NCBI GenBank assembly: GCA_914767715.1
Contig: OU612067.1
Coordinates: forward strand, 1,922,001 to 1,986,000
DNA: 64,000 nt
DNA from: Membranipora membranacea
Taxonomy: Eukaryota > Bryozoa > Gymnolaemata > Cheilostomatida > Membraniporidae
Reading direction: 5' to 3'
How positions within the stretch are numbered: position 1 is the stretch's first letter; each line of letters starts with the position of its first letter. Below, piece after piece: positions 45,791 to 57,600 of the stretch. A program made the translations under genes and the position numbers. The notes under the pieces were generated by a model that was not told where the DNA came from, did not search any database, and saw only the letters and a list, made by a program, of their open reading frames with translations.

Positions 45791-46624
45791 ATGTATATCT
45801 ACCAAGGTGAACACATCTACAAAGCTGACTCTTATAGTAATGAAGGTGATTATTCACTGTTATTAATAACAGTTCCCCTCTTTGTGGTGGGGATCTCTGC
45901 GCTCGCTTGTTGTTGTGGAGGTGATAAAGTTGCACCACAGGAAGCTAAAAAATCTCCTCCCACTAATAAAGCTGCTGCTGATGATGCAGGAGGAGCTGAT
46001 GATGACTACGAGTATGAGGAGGACTATCCCGACGGCGAGGCAGCAGGAGGAGATAATAAAGAGCCACCCTCACCAGCTGATTTAAAACCTTCTGATCCAA
46101 CTACTCCTCCTGCACCTGCACCTGTTCCCGATCCTGATGCTCCCGTAGCCGCTCCTGCATTAGCTGAGGAAGAGACCAACGAAGAGGCTCAATCTGAAGA
46201 GGAGGTATGGGAGAAGGAAGGCACTGATGACCACACAGAAATAAAGAAAGTAAAATGTAAAACCAAAACTAAAGTAAAACAGAAATCGAGCAATGCCATG
46301 ATGATATTAGACAAAGAGCCGTTAGAAGATGAACACCAGAAAGCAGAGATTGATCTCAGATTGGTTCAACAACATCCACCTCCCACTCCTCCTCCTTGTA
46401 CAGGTGCTTCACCTAAAGGTCCAGTGCAGCAACCGACCGACATTACTAAAGTAAAGATCTTACAGCAGGCACAAGCTCCTGCTGTGGTTGAACCTAAAGA
46501 ACCAACTATGGATGCTATCCTTAAAGCTAAGAATGCATACAGAGAATCTCTACTAATAAAAGGGATACAACCTGTCAACCCTGATGAAGATAACTTTTAC
46601 GCCCCTATGCTGGCTAAAAAATAA
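45791..46624 (+). CDS. Membrane-anchored CCC protein with acidic/Pro-rich tail, 277 aa, intronless
   Basis: ATG at 45791; an upstream TTG is in frame but unlikely. A 22-residue polar N-terminus is followed by an anchor at 23-39 (LLLITVPLFVVGISALA) and CCCGGDK. The tail is acidic (DDDYEYEEDYPDGE), then Pro/Ala-rich (TPPAPAPVPDPDAP), then basic (KKVKCKTKTKVKQK). It ends with one copy of the family repeat: ILKAKNAYRESLL...EDNFYAPMLAKK, matching the KAxxAY...NYYAPM units of the gene at 49318. AATAAA at about 46776-46781 is a plausible poly(A) signal. The shared C-terminal motif is the best evidence that these neighbours are one family and not just similar in composition. Confidence 0.78.
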   Translation: MYIYQGEHIYKADSYSNEGDYSLLLITVPLFVVGISALACCCGGDKVAPQEAKKSPPTNKAAADDAGGADDDYEYEEDYPDGEAAGGDNKEPPSPADLKPSDPTTPPAPAPVPDPDAPVAAPALAEEETNEEAQSEEEVWEKEGTDDHTEIKKVKCKTKTKVKQKSSNAMMILDKEPLEDEHQKAEIDLRLVQQHPPPTPPPCTGASPKGPVQQPTDITKVKILQQAQAPAVVEPKEPTMDAILKAKNAYRESLLIKGIQPVNPDEDNFYAPMLAKK

Positions 46625-47289
46625 GTCCTTAACATTTTTGTTTGGAACAATCAATTTTAATTAACAATCAGTGACCAGCCAACGATGTGACAGCTCGTTC
46701 AGGAATAAGCAGTAATCCAATATCAAACAAGCCAGTCAGCAAAGAGATATTCTCAATCCTTTTCAAACTTATGTTAATAAAGATTTTGTTGCTTTTAGTT
46801 GTTGTAGATTGTAATAATACATAATGAGTGCCTCAGAAAAACTTCAGATCGAATATATAATCTACATAAACAGAAGTGTGTGCCTCAACTGTTGCAACAG
46901 GTATTGATGGTTGGTATCACCAACCATTATATTATCTGACCTTTAGACAAGGCTCAGTGACATTCTCAGAATGTCACCACTGTCCTGTCAATAAGATATT
47001 ATGATATCTTAACTACCCTAGAGTAAAGTGTTTTGAACTCATTTGAGATAGCTAACGCTAAGATTAGCGAATATTAATTCACCAAACCTAGCTAAGATTA
47101 ACTCTAGCTAACTTATACAAAAGAAAAGGGCACGATTAGATAAGAAAATGTGGCCATATGTAATTTGATGCAGTGATATCATTCCATTTTTGAAAATCAA
47201 ATATCCGTACAGATAATAACTGCAGAGTCTCATACCCAAGGCTGAGTAGTCAATAAGAGTCACCAAGCTTTAATTACTAACAAACCCTC
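46625..47289. other. Spacer, no gene seen
   Basis: 3' flank of the 277-aa gene. GGTTGGTATCACCAACC at about 46910 is a short hairpin and TAGCTAA-type short repeats occur at about 47045-47115. Nothing else is evident. Confidence 0.4.
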
Positions 47290-48730
47290 AAGGCTAATTA
47301 TCAAATATGCAAAAGCACTGGTCCTGACCAGATTTCGGTTCGGATGTTAAACAAAACATTTCCCAACGTAGGTGCAGTGCTCACAGATATTTTCAATAGA
47401 ATTTTAGATGAAGGAGTATTTCCAAAAGTCTGGAAAATTGCTCGCGTAACCCCTATATCCGAGTCAGGGTCAAAAGATGACCCAGGAAATTATAGACCTA
47501 TATCAGTTTTACCCGTTCTTTCTAAGATATTTGAAAAACATTTGAATATTAATATTCAGATATTTTTAAATAAAAACCATCTAATATCTTCATCGCAGTC
47601 CGGTTTTCGCACTGCACATTCATGCAGCTACGCCGTTCACAAAATTATTCCTGACTATTCTTTTAAAAAACTCAAACAAAGGAAGAGTATTTTTCTGTTT
47701 ATTGATTTCTGCAAGGCATGTGATTGTGTTGATCACCAAATATTAAAAAATAAACTACGGAACTTTAATTTTGAGAACAAGGCAGTTTCTACAGGACAGG
47801 TCTCAGTATGTTCATTATAATGGTGCAGTGTCATCAATACTTGACATCAATATTGGGGTTCCGCAAGGTTCAATACTGGCACCAACTTTATTTCAGATTT
47901 ATATAAATGACCTACTAAATCTACCTCTCTCCTCGAACTCTTATGCATATGCTGATGACACTGTTTTTGTAGCAAGCCATTCTGTTCCCGCTACTTTAGT
48001 TCAAATGTGTAATCGAGATTATTGGTTTCAATCAACAAGTGGTGTAAAAATAATCACATGACAATAAATCATAAAAAATCACACTTTCTAAGTTCTTTGG
48101 GGAGGATCCATCATTAAATTTAAAAATTGACAATAACCAAATATTTCAAAGGCATGAAACTGAACTTCTTGGCTCTAAGATATCTGACTCATTTTCATTG
48201 AATGGTCATTGTGAGACTGTTTTGGATAAGGTAAAAAATACAAACTTACTTAAGCTATGCAGACCCTACTTGACCACGCATTCTGCTAAACAATTTTATT
48301 TTCAATTTATTCACTGTTATCTCATTTATGGTATCCATATATAATACAACTTATGTGCATCAACTATCACAAACCCAATCTTCACTCAGCAAAATTAGAG
48401 CCTTGAGAATTGTGGCCAATGTTCAACATATACCTTTTTATTTGTCACCTACTAATGACCAATGTACATCACTTAAAATTTTACCCCTTCCAATACTGAG
48501 CAATTATTTTACTTGCATTACGGGATTTAAGGCTCTGAATAATTTATCACCTCCATATATCTCTGATTTTTTTGTTACCACACCACACCGATTTCCAAGA
48601 ACAGATACACACTTACTTAAACCTCCATTAGACAACTTATACCACAAAATAGCAACAAACTTTAATATTTTACCCTCTACATTGAGAAGCACATCACCAT
48701 CATCTACAACACCTAGCAACAAATGACAGG
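47290..48730 (+). pseudogene. Jockey/CR1-like LINE, broken reverse transcriptase
   Basis: Frames in succession give KSTGPDQISVRML (RT motif 0/1), DPGNYRPISVLPVLSKIFE, SSSQSGFRTAHSC and FLFIDFCKACDCVDH (motif A). After a frameshift near 47780 come GVPQGSILAPTLFQIYINDL (motif B) and YAYADDTVF (catalytic motif). After further breaks, a C-terminal part (ALRIVANVQH; FTCITGFKALNNLSPPYI) runs to 48726. The endonuclease is missing. The 3' flank up to about 49090, ending near an A-run, is probably its UTR. It separates the 277-aa and 375-aa CCC-protein genes. Confidence 0.85.
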
Positions 48731-49317
48731 CACCATCATAAAACCACGACCCTCCCTAAATCCAATGCTGCTCTTTGCAGAAAAAGCCTTTTTAATAAAT
48801 ACTCATAAATACGTCAATGCCTTCTTATTGCTTCTTTTGTTTTTTATTTTCACATGGTCTTATTTGCTTCATACATTGATCGGTGGTTAATAAAAGTTCA
48901 TAATACTTTGAATATGTTTAAGAAAAGGCTCATGCAACATTTTTTCAGTTTATTGGCATAGTCTTATTTTTGTTGAATCTTTGATTTATCATTTTTCTTT
49001 TTTGCCATTTATGTCACATCATGAAAAACATTTGTAATAATGAATTGTTGCTGACATTAAATGTATATATATATTCCTCAAAAAAAAACTGAACTGCACC
49101 AGCTTAAATTGTATAAAGCAGTATAATTTTTTATTACATTCATCGGAGTAAAGGCCAAGGGAGGATAATTATTATATGTATGGTGGTACTTGCCGTTGAG
49201 TGGAGTTGCGTCATGCGCATGTTTTAACAATGAAGATCAACAGCAATGTTGGAGAGAAGACACATAGCAGTAAAGTATTTACAACTTATTGTAAACAGAT
49301 GAGCTGCAGCAAAATAA

Positions 49318-50445
49318 ATGGAGTATTATTTAGAGATAGTTTTATGTGTGCAGTTTATGCTCGTATCTGTTTTTGGACTACTCTGCTGCTGCAAGGCAGC
49401 TGACAAAAAGCCAGCTAATAGCACAGGTGGACGACAAGAACACGGCGGAAATGAACAGACAAATGGTGGGAATAAAATGGTGGGAAGGCCACTACCTGGT
49501 GCACAGAAGAACCCGGAACATGGGGAATATATGACATTAGCAGCTGCCAAACAACCACCAAACGCAGTCTATGATGTGCTTCCATCTCCAGGCAGACCCC
49601 AACAACCTGAGCCTAAAGTTGTAAGAGGGGGTCAAGTCACACAGCCAGCTGGTAACCGCCCTCAAACCAGCCCGAAGCCTAAACAGACCGGAGAGAGTAA
49701 GGTTACACAGCCTGCAGCTAATAAGCCATCCAATGTTTACGCTGCAGTGAAACCTAAACCTAAGGGATCTGAAGCTGCTGCCTCATCAGCGGCGAGTGGA
49801 GTGGAAGTTCGACTTCTACGGAGAGCAAGTCCATCTATCCCATCAGTTCTGGAGCCTTCTGGACCATCCATAGCTAGACTTCGAGCTGCCCATCAAGCTA
49901 ATTCTGAAAAGAATGTGGCAAATTATTCTTCACCTATCATACAAAAACATAAGTCAGATCCACCAAAGAGTGAGGTGGCCAAGGCCAAAGATGCCTACTT
50001 GGCTAAGCAGGCGGAGAATATTGAGTCTAACTACTACGCTCCGATGCTGGAAAAACATAAGCAATCTAAGTCAGAACCAAAAAAAAGTGATGCCACCAGG
50101 GGCAAAGAATCCTATCAATCAAAACAGTCCTCAGGCAAGACAGAAATAGAGAAGGCGCGAGCGGCGTACCAGGCCAGTCAGGCTACCAGGCAGAGTGGTG
50201 TCGAGAAGGCTCGAGAGGCCTACAAGAGCAAACAACCTGACAACATTTCATCTAATTATCTCAATAAAGGTGCTGTAGAAAAAACAAAACCAGCAACTAG
50301 TCCGCTGAGGCCAAAACCTGAACCAACAGGAAAAGATATCATAGCTAAAGCGAGGGAGGCTCATCAGGCCAAACAAGCAGAGAATATTCAAGCTAACTAC
50401 TTCCCTGGATTTGGACCAAATAAAGTAACACCATCCAAGCGATGA
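49318..50445 (+). CDS. Membrane-anchored CCC protein with 25-residue KAxxAY repeats, 375 aa, intronless
   Basis: ATG at 49318. The anchor at residues 5-22 (LEIVLCVQFMLVSVFGLL) is followed at once by CCCKAADKK. Residues about 30-180 are low-complexity Pro/Lys/Gln-rich, with GQVTQPAGN / SKVTQPAAN doublets. The C-terminal half has about five imperfect repeats of the form (I/V)xKA(K/R)xAYxxKQxxNIxSNYYAPM: RLRAAHQANSEKNVANY, VAKAKDAYLAKQAENIESNY, IEKARAAYQASQ, VEKAREAYKSKQPDNISSNY and IAKAREAHQAKQAENIQANY. It ends GPNKVTPSKR. Each repeat looks like a short amphipathic helix plus an Asn-Tyr turn. AATAAA occurs at about 50676. The 3' part and flank are duplicated in inverse orientation at 42411-43583. 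I do not recognise the family. Confidence 0.82.
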   Translation: MEYYLEIVLCVQFMLVSVFGLLCCCKAADKKPANSTGGRQEHGGNEQTNGGNKMVGRPLPGAQKNPEHGEYMTLAAAKQPPNAVYDVLPSPGRPQQPEPKVVRGGQVTQPAGNRPQTSPKPKQTGESKVTQPAANKPSNVYAAVKPKPKGSEAAASSAASGVEVRLLRRASPSIPSVLEPSGPSIARLRAAHQANSEKNVANYSSPIIQKHKSDPPKSEVAKAKDAYLAKQAENIESNYYAPMLEKHKQSKSEPKKSDATRGKESYQSKQSSGKTEIEKARAAYQASQATRQSGVEKAREAYKSKQPDNISSNYLNKGAVEKTKPATSPLRPKPEPTGKDIIAKAREAHQAKQAENIQANYFPGFGPNKVTPSKR

Positions 50446-51268
50446 GATTCTCCATTAATTAAAAGGGACAAGGATATACAGTGTCACCATTTACATATCA
50501 TCTTTTGTTGGCGAGTGATTTCATTTCATTCAAAATTTCCATTAGTTTGAGAAACAGAAATAAGTTTGTGTTGAAAACGCTCCTTGGGCTGCACCATTTG
50601 TATCTGGGCCAGATTCTGTTACTACTATGTTTTTATGCAAATATATAATAATATATTATGAGATGTAAATAAAATAACCCAGTTCTACTATTGGTTGTGG
50701 AATACACCGATATCAATGCGAGGTGTCACATACAAAATAAATTCACAACAAATAGAAAAATTTGATTATTTATTTGCATCAAACAGAACTTAAGTGGCTG
50801 AAAATATTTCCTTGCCTTAATGACTAAAGTCATTCGCTCTTCCATACTGGAATATTAAATATAATATAATATATATATCTGACTCTAATGTATAATGCTA
50901 TAAAAAGGAAATAAGTATGTCATAGAAAGAGAGGTAATTATTTTAAGGGGACAATGTTTACTACACTGTAGTATAAGTGCTCATACGGCTGCGAAGTAAG
51001 TTAGTCCCATTACATTACATTACATTACATTACCATCATCTTATCATAGTAGAGTAATACCACTAACTCGCATTGCAGCCGGCTGAGCACTTCTATGCTT
51101 ATACTGGGATCTAAAAAAAAAACTTTTTATAAAATACTAATCAGATCAGACAGCAGTATGACGAAATTGGATGAGATTCCATAAATAAAATTATTTTATT
51201 TCGAATAGATAATCTCAAAATAGAATTCTATAATTATGAATTAGTTTGTGCAGATTTGTGAAGTTGTT
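49958..51268 (-). repeat. Right arm of the large inverted duplication
   Basis: Covers the last 160 codons of the 375-aa gene and about 820 bp of its 3' flank. It ends at GTGCAGATTTGTGAAGTTGT (51248-51268), the mirror of the satellite-edge sequence at 42411. A (CATTA)n microsatellite at about 51013-51035 is expanded relative to the left arm. Confidence 0.82.
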
Positions 51269-51439
51269 ACAAGAATCAAGATAGGAGACATCACAGTAAT
51301 GTACCGAGTAGATATACCAGGACAATCAAACACACACATGGCGCCAACAAACACACACATGGCGCCAACAAAAGCATCCAGGTAGAGAATAATTACCATA
51401 TATTATTATCTTATGGAACTAGCCACGCTCCGATTTTCG

Positions 51440-51660
51440 TACAGCTACACGCTGCTAATTGTATATCAACGCTCTGGTTTGTATGTTTATGCTCTGATTT
51501 TTGTATAGCTATGTGATATAAGTTTTGTATATTTACGCTCTGATTTTTGTATAGCTCGGCTCTGATCTTTGTATACCTCGGCGCTGATTTGTGTATAGCT
51601 CTGTTCCTATGTTGTATATTTACGCTCTGATTTTTGTATAGCTATGTGTTATACGTTTTC
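51440..51660 (-). repeat. Tandem repeats overlapping the last codons of the acid phosphatase gene
   Basis: TTTACGCTCTGATTTTTGTA + TAGCTATGTG occurs at 51618-51648, where it encodes the end of the phosphatase tail and the stop. It recurs at about 51488-51517, with shorter versions (CTCTGATTTTTGTATAGCTC, GCGCTGATTTGTGTATAGCT) between. The 3' UTR is therefore made of diverged copies of the coding end. Confidence 0.75.
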
Positions 51661-54600
51661 TCCGAGTATAACAGATGACAGCGATTAGTGTGAGACAAAC
51701 AACCAGAGTTATACAGACGGATATCGTCACTACTTCTTCTGTAACATGAGATACTATGACATGTTAGTACAACTCAAGGATTACACCGGGAGACGCTCAG
51801 CACAGCTTCCAATTATCTCAATATCACTATCATTGGCACTCCACACAAAAAAATCACGAGTTTAGTTTAATACAAAATTCATTTAGATTATCTAATGTGC
51901 TTACAGTGTCACAGGCAGGAACATAGAAATTGCCATGCATAACCAAATATTTGAGCAAATGAGGGCACAACTTCGGGATATGTGGATAACATTGCGTGAC
52001 AGTCTCGGAGATAACCAATGAGGGCACAACTAAAAATTTATGAGTGATGACCCAAAGCGTGGAGTAATGAGTGCATGCAGTAAGAGTAAGAATCAGTCAC
52101 CCACATGTCAGTAGCGCGTTTCAGAAGAGCGTGTCAGGAGCGCGTATCAGGAGCGCGTGTCAGGAGCGCGTGTCAGGAGCGCGTGTCAGGAGCGCGTGTC
52201 AGGAGGGCGTGTCAGGAGCGCGTGTCAGGAGCGAGTGTCAGGAGCGCGCGTGTCAGGAGGGCGTGTCAGGAGGGCGTGTCAGGAGCGCGTGTCAGGAGCG
52301 CGTGTCAGAAGAGCGCATGTCAGAAGAGCGTGTCAGGAGCGAGTGTCAGGAGCGCTTGTCATGAGCGAGTGTCAGGAGCGAGTGTCAGGAGCGCGCGTGT
52401 CAGGAGGGCGTGTCAGGAGCGCGTGTCAGGAGCGCGTGTCAGGAGTGTGTGTCAGGAGTGTGTGCCAGGAGCGCTTGTCAGGAGCGCGTGTCAGGAGCGT
52501 GCTTATAGTCCAGGCTGCAACGCACTTATTCACCATGTTTCCATGTGAGTTTTGAGATCGGCCTCGATCGAGCTGATTTGTCACCTCTTGGCTCGATCTC
52601 GAAAAATGCCGGCATTCCCATGATAGAGCTGAGAAGAAAAACATCAAAAAATCTGCCGTAACCGAGATCTGAACCCGGCCTCCCGCGTCACAGTCTTTGA
52701 TGCAAACTGCTTGGCCACGCCAGCTAGCTGTGGTGCGAGCCGAACCTTGGAGCTCACGCCGATCTCGGAGCCATTTCCATAACTCGAAGACCATTGAAAT
52801 TAGTCTCAGGTCGATCTCAAAACTCACATGGAAACATGGAGATTATCGCCCAAACTACAAAGCCCAAAATCGGAGAAATATAAGCCATCAGAGTTGATTA
52901 CGTCCTATGCCAATAATATATGCAATTCCTGAAGCTTATATATATGGAAATTCAAATTATTTCACCTAGAAGTCTGCTTGACTTATTGAAAACAAGACAA
53001 GCACAATGAGGAGACAATACAAATGCACACACACATACGTCCTGCTCAGAGTATCGGTGATACATACGATAGAGTCGATATTACAGAGTATCACGAGTAT
53101 GTATGTATGTATCGCTACTATCTAACAAACAGTACCGATAAATCATTGAATATCACAAATAAGTAATCTGTGAGCTGCATCTTTTGGACAGACAAAACAA
53201 AGAGAATGATTGGAAAAATGACATTGACACAACCTAATGTTTCTTGTGGTAGTATCCCTATAACTGATAATTTTTATTTCCGATATGAAGTTTTCAAGCT
53301 TGTCAGTCAGGGGGGTCTTTCAATTAGAAAGAGTGATGCTTTACTAAAGCAAGTTATCACTATCACATCACTCAAACTTATCACTCACTTGGTCTTTCAA
53401 TTAGACAAAATCGTTCCCAGATCGCTCACACAATGATTGAGCGATCTGAAAGCAAGGCTCCTAGCAGGGGTGAGCGATCAGATTGCGATTTTGGCTGTTT
53501 CTAATTGAAAGACCCCCCAGAGTAGTCGTATATTTATGATGATGAAACAAGCTGATGGAGTAGAGGTTCATAGTCTGATATAACTAGTATGTGACTGAGA
53601 GTTGTCTTCTCATAATGAGTGATTCCCATTCCCCCTTCCCTTAGCTGTCTACAGTGATTCTCCCACCCCCTTCTCTTAGCTGTCTACAGTGATTCCCCCA
53701 CCCCCTTCCCTTAGCTGTCTACAGTGATTCCCCCACCCCCTTCCCTTAGCTGTCTGCAGTGATTCCCCCACCCCCTTCCCTTAGCTGTCTGCAGTGATTC
53801 CCCCAACCCCTTCCCTTAGCTGTCTACAGTGATTCCCCCACCCCCTTCCCTTAGCTGTCTGCAGTGATTTGCCCATCCCATAGCTGCTTGCTGTGCTTAC
53901 CTTTGTTAAGACTCTTATGCCCGTTAGCGCAGGCCTCATCCCAGTCGATTATCCTCAGACTCTCATATTTCTGCTTGAAGTCAGTGAGTGAACACTGCGG
54001 CTCGCATCCTGAGACAGGAATAGACAATAACATGTATACCTATATGACCACCATACTCATCCATCTTCATCTGATATTAATTCACTCTGTCAGTGGTAAT
54101 TGATCAATGCAACTGAATATGATATGTCCTCATTATCATTTTATTAAACGGTTGAGACTTAAGATGTTTTCTATATGTTGGATCTTCAGATTTGGATACA
54201 GTTTCTGAGTATATGGCATACCTGGAATATCAAGTTGATACACAGAGTCCACATCTGTTATATTCTTATAATGAATTTCCACTTGATAATCTCCTCCGTC
54301 TAACAGATAAAGCTCTAATAATACTGTAGCTGTGTACTGTGGAGATAGTCCGTTATATACACCTAGTGCTGACAGCAGGGCTGCTACTGTCGTATCATGC
54401 TGTAACATATACAACCAAAATACACACCTAAATCAAGTGTGATCCAGTTTACCGGCCTTTCGGGTTTGCTCCCCTTCCAATGATAAGCCGCAGACAAGAA
54501 GGCCTAATTACCTGCGACTTGTCAGTGGGGGAAGCGATTCTTAATGTAGGTTAACTGGGTAAAACTTGGTATAACAACACCAACGCTGCCAGGAGTGCTG

Positions 54601-57600
54601 CTACTGTTGAATAATTTTGCATAGATTTTAAAATAACATAAGCGCTATCAAGCAAACCTTAAGACGCCCACGGCATATGATTACCTGGCCTAAAATGCCG
54701 TTTCACACTGGATTCATCTCAAGTCATTCCATTAACCATGTGGTGGGGATAATGAAGCAGTGAATCATATGAGAGATAGTTTACGTCATTCACAGCGATG
54801 ACCTTCCATGTATTACAAGAGCCACCTGGCGAGTTATAAGCCACAGGTTAATCAGGAGGGTTCTTTGGCACATTATAGTCAGCATACTTCTAAATAATGT
54901 TGGATGGGGATTTTATTGCTTGATTACATAATAGATAAAGTAAAGAGAGTATATAATCTACACTCACAGCAGAGTAAACGTTAAACTTTGTCATCTCTCC
55001 AGGCTTCGCAACAATCTTCTCAAAGTTATCCAATATATCTATCACAAGAGGGCCTGTAAAAGAGCAACGTTTATATGGGCTCAGAGACAGTATAAGATTA
55101 CCAGCGGTGACAGTATAATATCACCAACAGAGACAGTATAATATCACCAACAGATACAGTATAATATCACCAACAGAGACAGTATAATATCACCAACAGA
55201 GACAGTATAATATCACCAACAGAGACAGTATAATATAACCAACAGAGACAGTATAATATCACCAACAGAGACAGTATAATATCACCAACAGATACAGTAT
55301 AATATCACCAACAGAGACAGTATAATATCACCAACAGAGACAGTATAATATCACCAACGGAGACAAAATGAAATCAGTAGTCACAGGCAAAAAATGGTCG
55401 GCATGTAATTTTTTCAGCCGTTGAATTTCTTTGGTATGCAAATTAATCTTGTTCCAGCTTACTAACGCCATAAAATACTCTTGAAAACTTCTACCAGAAA
55501 GCCTCAATAAAAACACTTAGAAATTTTTAGTAGCCACGGTGCAGACCAGTGTAAGAGCCTCAGCTGCAGAGAACTTGTTATTGTTGTTATTATTGTCTCT
55601 CATGACAAGGGGGCGGTTTTACCATATGGACTTATGTTCAGCTCAATGTACTAGGTCATGAAAGGCTGACAGACACCTCAATGGGTCTCAGGCACTTTGG
55701 GGGTTGCTTGTCTATATTAACCATTATAAAACAATATTCCAGATGATTAAAAAACTAAATTCGATTTGAGCAGAGGAGGACTACCTTATGACTCACCTCC
55801 ATAATATCTGTAAATCTCCTCAGCGTCTGCTGTTATCTGATAGTGATGCTCACGGAACTGTGTCATAATCTCATATACAGTCTTATCCTTACATATTATC
55901 AGTGTGTTATCTCCACATGTAATATTAGTCCAGCCCACCCACACAGGTAACCTTAAGTTATGCTGCCCCTACAATCAATCAAGTATATGACATCATAATG
56001 GAACAAGAGGAGAAACTTTGAGAGAGACAGGTTTCAGGGAGAAGTACAGTAGTACCATAGACCTATTATTAGTAGGTCTATGAGTAGTAATCAAGGTAGT
56101 CTTGCATTACTTGTGACAGGAAATGGTTTAAACTGGGTCTGCGTTGTTGAGACATTATTGTATACATGGAAATCAATGGTTTGATTTTTTCTGCTGTTTT
56201 TTCTATTGTATCAGAGTTTTTGGGTCAAACAAGTGAGACCTAGTTTAGACCAGTATAAACCCAACCTTGCAATTTATCAAAGAAACCAAACCCTAGGGAA
56301 ACGATGCAGGAAATCTCAAAAGAGAAAAAAAGAGGAATGTATGCAAATGCTCTTTGAATATAGAAAACTGTAGTTGTTACGAACAAATTATATACATCGT
56401 GGATATGAAAGCCAGGCATCAATATAGTTCAAACAACCATAAAACTAATAAATAAAACTCCAACATGCAAGGAAAGAGGTTCTACGAGCTGAAAGGTATA
56501 ACCACTCACTCACCTCACAGAAAAGTGGATCTCTTATATGATCCAGATTGAGAGGAGCATCAAAATAATCTGTGGAGACACCAGTTAGCTCTGATAACAT
56601 AGAGTAGAACTTGGAGTAATCCTTCCTTAGCTGTTCAGCTACTCCAGTCATGTTAAATATTCCATCCTTCTTAGCTTCAAGAGCATCACAATGTCGGCTC
56701 ATACGTAATAACTATTAATAGATATAACAGTAATAGGCATAACATAATAGTTATAATAATGTAATAAAAAGTTAAAACAGGTAATGATATTCAGTTAAGT
56801 GTCCGTTATAAACTGGGTTAATATAGTCATTATGATATAGCGCTAAGTGATAAGAAACAGTAACAAGGCGCTTCCACTAACATGTTATGTTATACCGATT
56901 AATAAACAAGTACTCATTATTTTTCTATGTTATTCTCTATAAGAAATTATCACTGCGCTCAATATCTGGAATGGCTAATAATCTTTCCTTGACCGGGGCC
57001 TTGCCTAAGTTGGTAAGTGCCTAGTAGCTATTTGGGAATCCTGTACCCACCTGATCTTGTTCTTTAGGTACTGTATGTACAGGTATAGGCTGCATTAGTA
57101 TGAAGTCACCATTCCACACAGCTGAATTATTAGTACTGTATAATCCTGCTAAGTTGCTGTATGCACTCATTAAAGTCCTGTCCATATCAGAACTTTTTAT
57201 ATGAATCTAAATGTACAAAGAGTCATAACCTGATAATATGAGATTAATTGAGATTTATTGAATTGTAAAACAAATTAAGTGGGCAATGGTCCATTGCTGA
57301 GATTAAACAATCTTCATGTTATACCAGCATATGACCCGATGACTGATTTTGAAGTGCATTGGTCTGAAAGCATCAAAATATCAAAGCTGTTAATATTGAC
57401 ATAAATGCCCATTAACTTCAGGTGGGTGCCACCACAGTGAGTTCAGTGCACTGTTATGTTTGATCCCATGAGCCTACATTGCTTGTGGCCCTCATTATAA
57501 CGGTAAGCCGCATTTAGCTTGAGGGAGGCGACTTAAAATGCAGGAAAATATATCAAACTTGATTTAAGCAGTGAGTTGGGACGTATGTCCTAAACTCCCT

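Noticed and set aside
52071-52555. Overlapping open frames in all three plus frames ([11 protein letters not shown]-type repeats)
   Set aside because: Produced by a stop-free 13-bp minisatellite in an intron of the phosphatase gene.
53170-53436. 88-codon plus-strand frame near phosphatase exon 9
   Set aside because: Covers the left half of a 209-bp MITE and unrelated intron sequence.
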